Notes under the pieces: model-generated
The model's input: only the letters and a program-made list of their open reading frames with translations
Told to the model about the DNA's origin: nothing
Databases searched by the model: none
Translations under genes and position numbers: made by a program
Shown here: positions 38,180 to 48,711 of the stretch, in pieces
How positions within the stretch are numbered: position 1 is the first letter of the stretch
How the letters are laid out: each line of letters opens with the position of its first letter
From: Sporobolomyces roseus
Taxonomy: Eukaryota > Basidiomycota > Microbotryomycetes > Sporidiobolales > Sporidiobolaceae
Assembly (NCBI GenBank): GCA_016617785.1
Contig: JADILM010000007.1
Span: 1,116,001 to 1,180,000 of the forward strand
Direction: 5' to 3'
Length of the DNA: 64,000 nt

Positions 38180-39253
38180 ACTCTCTTGATATTCCTTGAA
38201 GCTTTCTTGAGCTCCTACTGGTGGCTGAGAGTCGGGGAAACGAAGGAGAAAAATGGGAGGAGTGAGAAGGGAGGAAATTGGAAAACGCGCCGGAACGCGG
38301 TCTTGCAATTTTTGATCGAGGGAAAAGCTATCTTCGCAAGTCTCTCATCTTGAGGAGAGCTCAGTGAGCGACCTTCGTTGCATGTGGTCTTGATTCAGCC
38401 TTGAATCACATTTTACAAAAAAAATCGAGCACACCGTCCTTTCCCTCCCTAGATCCTTCCTCTCGACACCGTGAGCTCCCATATCTCCCTGACAGCACTC
38501 GGAGCGACGCTAGCTCGATGCCCTGTCCACGTCGAAACCCTAGCATGGATAGGGAGCTTTAGAAGGGGGGATTTTGACGAGTATTCGAACCTGCGAATTG
38601 GGGTTTCTCCATCTTGAAAGCTCATACTCGAAAGGGATACACCTCTGCGGCTTCGGAGAACGACAGATAATCTGGTACCCCCGATGGTCGGAGAAACGCG
38701 AGTTGAGAGCTAGAACTGAAAGGGAAACGAAACGACAACTCGCCGATTTTGCAATAGTCGTTGATCTGTAAGGAGGGTAAAGCGAGCAGCCGTGCGACGT
38801 CAGCATGGGTAGTCTCCCGAGTCGGACTCGCCTGCACAAATTCCCGACTCACCTGTAGAATCAACGAAACCCCGAGGATTTCCTCAAACTGCAGCTCTCC
38901 CTCTCTTTCAATGAGCGATTCACGTACCTATCTCGCTAGTAATCGGTGGCTAGATAGCTTGTGTTTGAATGCATACGCTATTCGAAGCTGTACGTGCCGT
39001 GTGGGTGTTGTGGCTCGAGGTTGAAGATGAGAGATTGCTGATCGAGTGTACTAGAAGAGCGAGTTTCGTGTAGATGCTTGACCAGTCGAGCGCTGACTGA
39101 TCTCAGAGTTATGATAGACGATTCTAGTCGTTTGAGACTGTCGCAAGTGAAGAGTTGCTGACCAACCTTTCACCTCTCAAATTGAATATTGAAGTTGGAT
39201 TACGTACTTCCCTTCTTCCTACTTCCCTTCACTCCCTTACACCCCAAACTCCC
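38180..39253. promoter_or_regulatory. Large divergent upstream region, MCM3 and WLM gene
   Basis: About 1.07 kb with no convincing protein exon. A GC-rich segment around 38566-38690 has matching G- and C-runs at its ends and a T-loop-like TTCGAAT, but the stems do not pair as a tRNA. It may carry an MCM-type cell-cycle promoter on the left and an unannotated RNA or small exon. None is supported. Confidence 0.4.
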
Positions 39254-40420
39254 ATGCAGCCACTCCTTCACCTCCAAGTAACCTATTCAACCCAATCCCT
39301 ATCCCTCTCCTTGCCACCCTCGACTCCTCTCTCCTCATTCCTCGAAACCCTCTCCTCTCATTTCTCCATCAATCCTACCACTTCCAAGCTCCTAACCAAA
39401 GGAAAGAAACTCACACTACCCTCATCACCCTCAGACTCAACCCTCGAACAAGTTTTCGATTCAAACGGATTGACCTCTCTTTCTAATAAAGATCCCTCGA
39501 AACCTTTGAAACTCCTTTTGATCGCTTCGAAATCCTCTTCCCTCGATTCCCTCAAAGCTTCCGAAGAACTCAGGGAGAAGAAACGATTAGCTTTTGAACA
39601 TCATCGATCTCTCTCACAATTTTCGAAACCTTCAAAATCAGGTCGAGTACATGGATTAGGAGGAGAGGATGATGCGGAGAGCTATAGGTTCTTGAGATTG
39701 GAACCGTTCCCGAAGAATGTACCTTGTTTTGAGAAGAGGGAGGCAATGTTGAAGAGATTGAGTAAGGATGAAGCGGTGAGGCATGTCATGAAGAACCATA
39801 AATTCGTCGTAGGGACTCTGTACGTAACTCTCATTCTCTCACCATCGACTCTCATGAGCGTGTGACTGATGGGTGGGAATACCGAGTTGGTACAGAACTG
39901 AATTACACCCAATCTTACAACCGACTCTGTTGGGATTGAATACGAACGCAGGGGAGAAAGTAGCCTTGAGGTTATTGACGAATGATTTGGAAGGTACACG
40001 AAGTTACAACGAAGTGAGGAGAGTATTGTTACATGAATTGGCTCACAATAAATTCGGACCTCAGTGCGTTATTTCCCACGTTTCTTTTGCCTCGTCTCTC
40101 AAACTCCAACTAACACCCGTTCTTGCTCGTTTGCGTTGTGCAGTGACGACGATTTCAAGGCCCTCAACTCTGAACTAAACAAAGAAGTCTCCACATTCGA
40201 ATCGTCTCCCTACTTTGAACCCTGGTCACCCACCTCCTCCTCCTCGTCATCTTCCGAGTCGAATCGTACGACCTCACATCGACTGAACGAAGAGGAACTG
40301 GAAAGGGTATGGGAGAAACTGAATTTTGGGGAAGAAGAATTGGTAGATGCGAAAAGGGAGAGAGTTGGAAATGCTGCCGAGGAGAGAATGAAGAGGGAGA
40401 AAGCGGAACGTTCACAGTAG
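39254..40420 (+). CDS. Ubiquitin-like domain plus WLM metalloprotease
   Basis: Starting at 39254 (MQPLLHLQVTYSTQ), the N-terminal 90 or so residues form a beta-grasp, ubiquitin-like module with a typical 'TSKLLTKGKKLTL' turn. The WLM (Wss1-like metalloprotease) domain follows: 'YRFLRLEPFPKNV' then 'NEVRRVLLHELAHNKFG' with the zinc motif HELAH-N-x-x-G-x-x-H/D completed across an intron as 'KFGPHDDDFKALNSELNKEV'. The C-terminus is charged and helical. Wss1-type proteases cut DNA-protein crosslinks and bind ubiquitin or SUMO. This version with the ubiquitin-like domain at the front is known in fungi as a ubiquitin/metalloprotease fusion. No C-terminal PUG or SUMO-interaction motif was recognised. 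Two introns are inferred (about 39821-39897 and 40063-40142). Confidence 0.88.
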
Positions 40421-40503
40421 AGTCATTTGATGCGGTCTATATATAAGAATGCATTGCTGTTGTTGTTGTCAATATCATATCATATCCTAACAAAATACTT
40501 CCG

Positions 40504-41774
40504 TCATTTCTCCTCGCCTGTACCCGTCGTCGAGCCCTCTTCGATCCCACTCAATCTCAACAATACCTCCAATTCACCTTGACTGATCCCCTCACTCCTG
40601 ATTCTCTCTTTCCACTGCTTCATCCCTTCGCTCCTCCTCAGAACGTCCCACCTTCCCTTCCCCTCCTCCAATACCCAACCAACAACAGCTTCCCTAACTT
40701 GTTCATACCTCTCGACGAAATTTGAAAAGAGTTCTTTCAAGATGTTTGTTGGGTTCAAAACATCGATGTAAGCTTCTAGCGCGAGTGCGGACAAGGAAGG
40801 GATCGATAGGAAGTGGGAGAGGATATAGAGAGATTTAGGGGAACGGGGAGTGAGGGAACGGGGAGAGGGAGAGAGGGCCGAAAGGAGCGAGAGGGATTCT
40901 TGACGCTTGGAGGAGGAGGCGAAGGAGGAATTTAGTGGTGCGAATGAGAGATGGGAGGTGTAGAGATAGCAGAGGAGGGCTCGGTAAGTCGTGTAGGATG
41001 TCCCGTATATCGGGAGTGTTCGGACGTTGGGTGGTATGGGTAGTAAGGAGGGAGGCGAAGAGAGAGAATCGAAATCTGAATCGTAATCCGAGTCTCCTTC
41101 CTCCTCGTCAACGTCGTCCAAATTGAGTGATTCAATGAGTTCCTCATTAAATCCCGAAGTCGAGAGTTGTGTTTTCCAATAAGGCGAGATGTTGGACAGT
41201 ACCGTCGAACTTGCGAATAATCTCCGATTCCCTTCCCTCGGAAAGACGAGACAAACGTCCATCGTCGTTCTCCCATCAATCACATCTGTCGACTCACATG
41301 ATCAGCTGATATCGTTCAGGTCAAGTGCAATACGAGCTCACCTAAAGATCTCGTCAAACTCGACTCTTCTTCTTTCTCTCCGATTTCCACCTCCAACTCG
41401 AACTTAACCTTAACCATCTTCTCCCTCCCAGGGTACGCAAACCCTTTCGTCTCGACGAACCCTTCACTCTCTTTCGGCCACATCCCCCCTTCAATCCCAA
41501 CACTATTCCTCTCCTTCCTCGTCCCTTCTCGCTCGAAACTTAAATCACCACTCTTGATTCGAAGTTTCTCACCTTTGAAGTCGGACCAAGTGATTCGGAG
41601 AGTAGCTGCGATGGGGACGCAGAGGAGGGTTGGGGCACATTGGATGGGCGCTTCGAGGAAGGAGAGGGAAAAGGAACCGCTTGAGAAGGGAGGGAAGGGG
41701 AGAGTTAGCGGAGAGGAGTAGGGAAGGGAACTGTCGAGTGTCGCGGAAAAGATGGTGAGCTTCTTGGTTGTCAT
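40504..41774 (-). CDS. BTB/POZ-domain protein with N-terminal MATH-like region
   Basis: The start at 41774 (MTTKKLTIFSATLDS) precedes a beta-rich region of about 150 residues resembling a MATH-like fold ('TLRITWSDFKGEKLRIKSG', 'VKVKFELEVEIGEKEEES'). An intron at about 41286-41343 joins 'SLTRSLDVIDG' to the BTB domain: 'VCLVFPREGNRRLFASSTVL', 'SPYWKTQLSTSGFNEE', 'YTTYRALLCYLYTSHLSFAP', ending after a long Ser-rich loop with 'LSALALEAYIDVLNPTNILK'. MATH-BTB-type proteins can be Cul3 substrate adaptors, and this layout is common and expanded in basidiomycetes. The BTB call is firm; the MATH-like call is by composition only. Confidence 0.75.
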
Positions 41775-41831
41775 CTTGAAGGGGGAAAGAAGGGAAAATG
41801 AATGAAAGTGGGGAACAAGTATGGTGGGGAA

Positions 41832-41876
41832 AGAGGGAGAGAGGCAGAGAGAGAGAGAGGCAGAGAGAGAGAGAGG
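41832..41876. repeat. GA microsatellite
   Basis: A purine run, (GA)n interrupted by GGCAGA units, lies just upstream of the BTB gene start. Similar but shorter GA runs occur near 23510 and 51780. Confidence 0.8.
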
Positions 41877-42119
41877 CTGCTCTAGCGAAAGTAGCAGTGG
41901 ATGAGAGTCGAGGTCGAACAAGGAGGAGAAAGAAGAGCGAAAATCTCGAAATCATCGCTCTCAATTCTGCTCGTTCGTCGCTACTCGCATCTCACCGAGC
42001 CACGAAGCCAACTCGAGAAGGGTTCCCCTACAATCGATGCGAAACATGAAGTAGGGTAAAATTGCGAATGCAGTACAACCGAAAACTGAGACGACGAACG
42101 AAATCCCGCAACCTCTTCT

Positions 42120-43648
42120 CTACCATGCATCTATTTGTTGAGCAGACAAAGATTCCGTCTCTTGTTCGTATTCGACTTCGACTCTTGGTCCCTCTGTGCA
42201 AAAAAACACCACCACTCATTAGTCAACCACAACAACAAGAGAGAAATTTGCGAGGAATTTGACGCACTTCTTCTCGGTTTCTTTGCTGGTGCAGCAGCTT
42301 TCCCTTTACCCTTTGCATCTGCTTTCGGTTCTTTCCCAGCCTTGCGTTTGCCTCCCTTCGGTGTTGGCTCATCAGCTTCGGAATCTCCAGCTTCTTCCTC
42401 TTCATCTGAATCCTCCTCGTCTCCTTCCTCAGAGAACTCTTCCTCCGATCCAAACTGTGCGACGCAAGATTTTTGACATCAGTTCCTCTCGATGCAAGAA
42501 AGGAATGTACGGAAACCTCGCAACGCACCTCTCCATCGTATTCTTCCATATCCTCGACATCACTCTCATCGAAATCACTAACGAACTGACCCTCCTCATC
42601 ACCATCCTCATACTCTCCTTCTTGTTCACTATCAGTCTCATCATCTGACTCCATTCCCAATTCTTCCAATTCCTTCTCCGCTTCAACTTCCTTCTCTCGG
42701 TTCAAAACAGCTTGCCAAACATCTTCGTTCACGTTCAAAGGTTGATCTCCGTAGGCTCGTGACTTCAATCGGGCAATAAGTTCACGTTCGAGAGATTTCT
42801 CGAGTCGTGCGGCGGTGAGTGCTTTCGCTTCACGTGCGGCTTCTCGCTTTTCAGTCTTCTTCTTGATAGGTACCAATTGAGGTCTGTGGGTCCAAGAGGA
42901 TCCTCAATCAATACAAGATCGGTATAGATGGAGGTAGAGTTCTCGACTCACGCATCCTTCATCTTCAACTTCTTCATCTTGATTAAATATTGAGTAATCT
43001 TGGTCAAACGTTGCTTGCACTTGTGAATCAAGAACTCGGGCCAGTAGATCAGTTGCGAGTCAATCTGCGAGTTACGAACGAGACAAGAATCAGTTGCAGT
43101 TTGAAAGAATTCTTCGAAACTCGAGGGTAACCTACCTGTGATAACGCTTTCGTGTAATTCCCGCTCAATTTGACTCGTTCCCACATCTTACTCGGTAAAT
43201 GCGCTCGTTCAATCGTCTTCATGTAAAGGTAAACCGCACCTGATCAAATCAGAGAAGTTCAATTCCGTCAACTTTTCAATGTTTCTCGCTTTCAAGAGGG
43301 GAGGGGAGAGATGTGAGCGTACCTCCTGATTCACGAACTGTAGCATATCGACTGTTGGCGAGGGGACAAGAGGTACGGTTGCATAGACCAGTGATGTTGT
43401 ATTCATTTCTGCAGAAATTCTGAGTGATCGTCCTGTAGCGACAGCGAGAGGGTACAGTCAGCTCAGGCAGCTTTCGAGTATGGATGAATCGCTCTGCAGG
43501 CTTACTTGATCTTGTAAGAGCAGTGTTGTCGGTTAATGATATCCCTGTTTCAAGATCACAAGTTTCCACCTCTCTCACGTCAGCTAGCAATCTCTGTATG
43601 ATGTAGAAAGTCCTTTAGTACTAACCAGATAACATCGTCGGCTTGCAT
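42120..43648 (-). CDS. MAK16: Ribosome biogenesis protein Mak16
   Basis: The tiny first exon gives MQADDVIW and a GT donor, as in all Mak16 genes. The conserved core follows: '[20 protein letters not shown]' with the zinc-binding cysteines, '[15 protein letters not shown]', '[19 protein letters not shown]', '[13 protein letters not shown]'. An acidic tract ('[19 protein letters not shown]') and a Lys/Ala-rich segment come next, then a last exon with '[14 protein letters not shown]', the family's C-terminal motif, ending at 42120 after AQQIDAW. The final intron (about 42203-42266) has a GTGCGT donor; without it the family C-terminus is lost. Mak16 is needed for assembly of the 60S subunit in the nucleolus. 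About six introns are inferred. Confidence 0.93.
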
Positions 43649-44974
43649 CGTGTACTAGTGTGATGTGGAGGGAGGGAGGTGCAACTATTTGCTGATTGAG
43701 ATTGGTCTGCAAGGTGTGGCTGACTGAGAGGTTGTAGCGATTCGAGAGGGCTCTAGAGTAATCTTGAGTTTACCTTGAGACTTTCTGCTCGGTTGGCTGA
43801 GCGGCTAGAGGTGTTGGGAGAGCTGAAGGTGAAGTGCCTCTTTCTGAGCTGGAGTTGGAGATTTTTTTTCGCTCAACTTTCGCAAGAATCTCATCTTTCA
43901 GGAGAGGACACTCCGCGACTAGCTCGAACAGATAAGAATGTGGAACAAAGCATCTCTAGCGGAACAAGTCGAAAATGGTCAGACTTTCACCTCTTCGTTT
44001 CGCACCTTCGCAGTCTGAGTGACTCTTGTAGCCTGACTAGATCGGCCTGGAAGCTGCAGAGGGCTTTCGGATTGTGGACTCTCGACGGATGTGGAGACGG
44101 CGGTAGCGACATAGACTCTCAGTCGACGAGAAAGCAACGAAAAGCGTCGAGAACGAATTCGCAACCTCGATACCGAGACGGAAGTCGTCTCGACTCTGCT
44201 TCCTCTGGACTCGGCGATTCTCTACCGTCGAAATTGACGTCGATGATACCGAGCGAAGTAAAGAGTAGCTGGTTCTGATTGTTCTGAGCTGCCTCGCGAA
44301 CAGCACGTTTTTGCGAGGAAGGGTTACACTTTTTCACCTTTTCGCTCTAGCTTGGCGTCAAAATGAAACGGATCTGTCGTTCGAGTGCTCTAATAGCATC
44401 GATGCGTCGTATTGCGCTCACGAGGGAGAGGGAAAGTCGAAGGAGAGTATCGGGATTAAGCGAATATTGAGCATTTCACAGTCTACGAGGGTATCATCCA
44501 AGTCTTTGCGATATCAGTTGGTAGCAATCGTATTTGAGACCGGCGCAAAAGAGGAAAATTCGTAGCGATCACCTGGTCAGGATTTTTGGACGAGGCAAGT
44601 TGAGGAAGAGGGAAGCCTCGCTCATCTCAGTCAGACTACCTTCAACTACCTCAACGTACAAACACACTACTAGATCAACATAGACTCGTTCCAACTGTAC
44701 AAACAACTAGGTGAGCCTAGGGAGATTGAAGAAACGACGCTTTCGCTCTTCCTCTGATCGATACTTGACATTCGAACTGCCAACTCATCCCGGCCTGTTC
44801 TCGCTGCTATAGTGATTACCTAGATACCTACCAGAACTCACCTGAATCACCTTGCCACCGAAACAACCACTCTATCGAATCGATCTCACCTTTCCCCGAA
44901 CTCTCTCTCAAGATCTCAATCCTTCCCCTCCTCGACTTGGCTGATCAGAAATATACTGTTAGACTCATCCAGTG
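43649..44974. promoter_or_regulatory. Large divergent upstream region, MAK16 and REG1
   Basis: About 1.3 kb with no firm coding exon. Some short open frames are present but have no family resemblance. A T-run at about 43863 and a GTGAGC donor-like site at 44710 suggest a long REG1 5' leader, possibly with an intron. Confidence 0.4.
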
Positions 44975-47900
44975 ATGTCTTCAGTACTCAGCTCGCCGAC
45001 ACCAAGTCTCCCGAGTGGTTCAGTCCCGATCTTGACCCCTCCTCTCCTAGACTCTCCAGGGTTACTCAATTCTAACGACGACAAGGATCAACCTCCTGCA
45101 CTCGACCCTTCCTCTTCCTCCCCTTCCGATTCATCCAACAGAACCGACTCTCAACCTTCGACCCCTACTTCTTCTTCGGGACTCATCGATCACTCTCATT
45201 CAAACGTCGTCCCCGCTTATCCTTACAATGTCGCAATGGCTCCCTCGAGCTTCGGTGGAGGTCCAGTGCCGGATGACTCAGAGATCACGACGAGGTTACC
45301 ATCGATTTGTGTCGATTACCTCTCGCACGATTGGGCAGAAGACGATGTTTGGACAAGTTGGAAGGCGATGACCCGTCACAAGTCGGAGATTGCGAACGGT
45401 GTACGGTTGGAGAATGCTTCATGGAGAACTTGGGCGAAACAGAGGGGTAAATTAAAGACTATTAGTCCTGAAACACTAAACTGGTATGTCTCTTTCTCCT
45501 CTCCTGCTTGATTCGAATGATCACTGACACGAATGCACGCTGTATGACAGGCTGAAAGACAGTGATGTCACATGGTTGTACGGTCCTCTTCACACCGCCG
45601 TCGAAGCCGTTCCTCCACCAAAAGTAGCGAGCGCAAACGATCGATTGGGTCTCGAACCACTTCGACCTCTCAACAAGGAGGTAACGACCCCAAAGAAGGC
45701 GGCTACACTACCTACTCCTACGCCAGAGAAGCTCAAGGGAACAGTCAAGAAGGATCAGATCCCGTTGAGGCTGAGAAGGAAGAGCGAACCGAAAACGAAA
45801 CCGATTCTCAAATATCGTTCGTTGAGCGATATCCTCATGCCCCAAGGTCAACCTACCTCTCCCAACCTCGAACAACTCGGTATGGACCTCGAAGATCAAG
45901 CTACCATCTCTGTTCACCACGCTCGATCCGATTCTCACCTCGTTCGACTCAACTCGCTCAATCGCAAAAAACGAGCTTCTCCCGCCCATTCCCCTGCCGG
46001 TTCTTCCCCCGAACGTAATGCTTCCGATTCATCGTCCTCCGCCAGTTACTTCTTTCAACAAGCAGCTGCAAAGAAGAAAGAACGAAGACACATCAGTTTC
46101 AACCACCGAGTCGAACAATGCATCGCGATCGATTCAGCTGAAGAAATCGCTCGACACTACGGATCGACCGCTAGCTCGAGCTCTTCCTCTTCAGATGACG
46201 ACGATGTCTTGACTTTCGGTTCGAGCCCTCGACACCCACAAGTCCCACTCAAGGGTGAGAAGGAGCCCCATACTATCGCACGACTCGGCCCTACGACTCT
46301 CAAGAGCATCGAGATCTACCCCGCTCCGTCACCTGCAGTCGTCTATCAAGACCAGGATCAGGATGTCGAGTTGGAAGAACCCTCGCCGGTCGCTCACGAG
46401 GTTGAAGCCCCAACTCCAGTTTCAGTTTCCGAATCTCGAAGTGGAGGAGGAGGAGCTGGTGCTGCTTCAGGAGCAGCCTTACTGAGTGGGAACAATGGTG
46501 CTGCGACATCTGGAGCCAACGATCAGCAAGCAGCGGGACAGCGAGCGATGTACGATTTCGCTGGAGGAGGAAGTAGCGGAGGAGGAGGAGGGATTGGAAA
46601 CCGTTCTTCATGGGATCCAGAAGATGAGGATGACTACGCTATGGGATTCGATTACTTTACTGGAGGCGGACCTGATATTGGAGTAGGAGATGAGTACGAC
46701 ATGGCGAGTTATGGTCCCGCTCACTTGATCGGAGGCACCCACAACGGGTACCAAGGAGGTTCAGTAACCAACTCTTCCACTTACCTTGGTCACGGTCCTT
46801 ACTCTCCCAACTCGCAATACGCTCCCGGAACGGGCGCTCTCGACCCTATCGCCAACACACAAACCATTCCTCACTATCGAGACAACTCCTCCACTCCCTC
46901 CGATTCAACTCGAGGTCCTTACTCTCCTCCTTCGACTCGAGAAGCTCCAGTGCCGAAGAAATCAGCTTTGAAATCGAGCAGAAACCGCGAACCTTCGAAT
47001 GAAAGCGACATCTCCCAACCTCCTCCTTCCCCTTCCCTTTCCACTTCCGTCTCTCCCACTTCATCAGTCGCGACCGCTATCCCTTCCCACGTTCGACCCT
47101 CTACGATCCGAAGAACGAGCTCCGAAGATCGAAACAACACGACGACTGAACGAGGGAGAAGTACGAGTCGAGGAAGTTCTTCGAGTCTCGAACGAGCAGC
47201 TTCAGCCGATCGACGGAACAGCACTTCCATCTCCCCATCTTCCTCCTATTCTCCACCTTCGAACGCGAATGGACCAGTCACTGCCGCGACACCGATCTCG
47301 ATTCAACCCTCTCAACGACTAGGATCTTACGAGTCACTCGGTTCAGTCGGATCTGCCATGTCTGGAGGAGGAGGATCTGCAGGCGCTGGTCGTATGCCAG
47401 ACGTTCCCGAAGTTTCTCCTCAGAGTGAAGCACCCTTCGGAAATGGAAACAAAGAGGAAGAACCTTCGAAACGGATCAACATAATGACTAGTTCAAGTGT
47501 CGATTCGATCTACTCTTCGTTCGGAGGTATGGGATCGCCTACAACCCCGACAAGTCCCGGAATCATGATGAGCAGTCCTCAAGCTCAACGTTTCCAATCT
47601 TTCAATACGGAAGAAGACGAAGACGATGATGCTCGAGTTGAAGATGTCGATGCTTTCCCGGCAACTGTCGATGATACGAAGGAAGTGAAATCACTGGGCA
47701 AGGCTGAACAAGAAGTACCAAGTCCGACGCCGAAAGCTGCTGATCGACCACCACCTACTTCTTCCTCCATCACACCTTCCCTTCCCGCTTCTACCTCTTC
47801 ATCTTCCCTCGACGTCTACTCTCCAAGTCCCTCTCACTCTCAACCCGGTCACGGACGAACTCCTTCTGGTCCCCGACTACGAAACCCTTCTCCTTCGAAT

Positions 47901-48371
47901 CCGACGACTAGCACAACAAACGAAGAAGGACATGCAAACGAGCATCCTTCCGAGTCACCCGTCACTTCCTCGATCTCGACCGAACGAATCCCTTCACGAG
48001 ATGGATCCGAATCTTCGAAACATTCGAACAACTCGACCGCCCAAAACCCTTCCTCTTCCACCTCGACCTCCGAATCGACTCCTTCCAACGACCGCAAACC
48101 TTCTTTCGCACGACGATCACTACTTCGAGCAGCAAGAGCGTCATCAGAACAAGGTCGAGAATCTTCACCTCCCGCTCTCGCTCGATCTGCTTCCGAAGGC
48201 GCAAACGGTCATGCGAAAGCTTCAACGAGCACTGGAGGAGTAGACGGAGAGTACGCGTTCGGATACGATGAAGATGCTGGTAAAGGGATCGACGTCGCTG
48301 GAACTGCTAGAGATCTATTGGGAGCGATTTCGAAAGGAATCTGGGGTTCTCTAGGTCGTGGTTCGAAATAA
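44975..48371 (+). CDS. REG1: PP1 regulatory subunit, Reg1 type
   Basis: The protein is a long Ser/Pro-rich chain with two recognisable islands. The first is the short fungal GATA-like / DUF1752 motif 'DYLSHDWAEDDVWTSWKAMT' (about 45310), extending to 'ISPETLNWLKDSDVTWLYGP' over an intron at about 45484-45550. The second is 'HISFNHRVEQCIAID' (about 46092), the Reg1 counterpart of the RVxF PP1-docking site. Reg1 directs the phosphatase Glc7 to Snf1 and Mig1 in glucose repression. A second docking piece, 'ILKYRSLSDILM', lies near 45805. The rest, including Gly-rich (46440-46600) and Ser-rich tracts, is disordered, with a C-terminal helix 'AGTARDLLGAISKGIWGSLG' that is typical of fungal family members. 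Only one intron is needed. The start at 44975 is the first ATG of the open frame. Confidence 0.85.
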
Positions 48372-48711
48372 TTCATATCCTCCATTCTCCCTCTCTCCCT
48401 ATGTAGCTATCCACTCTCTCTCTCTCACCCCCTGCTAGTACACTCCTATATACTCTCCAAATAGAAATCTGACCTTTCTTTCCCTCGTTCGTTCGTTTTC
48501 TGTCTCTTTCACTCTCACTCCTGCATCTTTTTCTTCTCTCTCCAATTAGTTCACTTCGAGATCTCGACCACTTTTTTCCATCTTCGTTCGTTCTGCCACA
48601 TCTTGTAATCGTTCCTTTTTCACCTCACTCTCGAGAACTTCGGTTGCCTCGTTCTCTCTCGCCTTTTCGTTTCCTTCATGAGCGATCAGTATCGATATGA
48701 CATTGACAGGA
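48372..48711. other. Convergent intergenic stretch
   Basis: About 0.34 kb between the REG1 and PRP4 stops. CT-rich tracts on the plus strand dominate. No exon is seen. Confidence 0.4.

Noticed and set aside
38180..38308. Longer N-terminus for MCM3 starting at 38308
   Set aside because: The added residues are hydrophobic and unlike MCM N-termini. The start at 38179 is closer to the conserved region, though the alternative is not fully excluded.
38566..38690. tRNA-like segment with a TTCGAAT T-loop and flanking G/C runs
   Set aside because: The five-base T stem does not pair (GCAGG against ACTCG), no clear anticodon arm can be drawn, and length would require a large intron. Not called as a tRNA.
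43787..43875. Sequence resembling a tRNA D-arm (GGTTGGCTGAGCGG) followed by a T-run like a Pol III terminator
   Set aside because: No T-loop, no closing acceptor stem. Probably chance.
45572..46018. A long frame overlapping the REG1 gene in another reading frame
   Set aside because: Its composition is a shadow of the Ser/Arg-rich REG1 frame and it has no family resemblance; the REG1 frame carries the conserved motifs.
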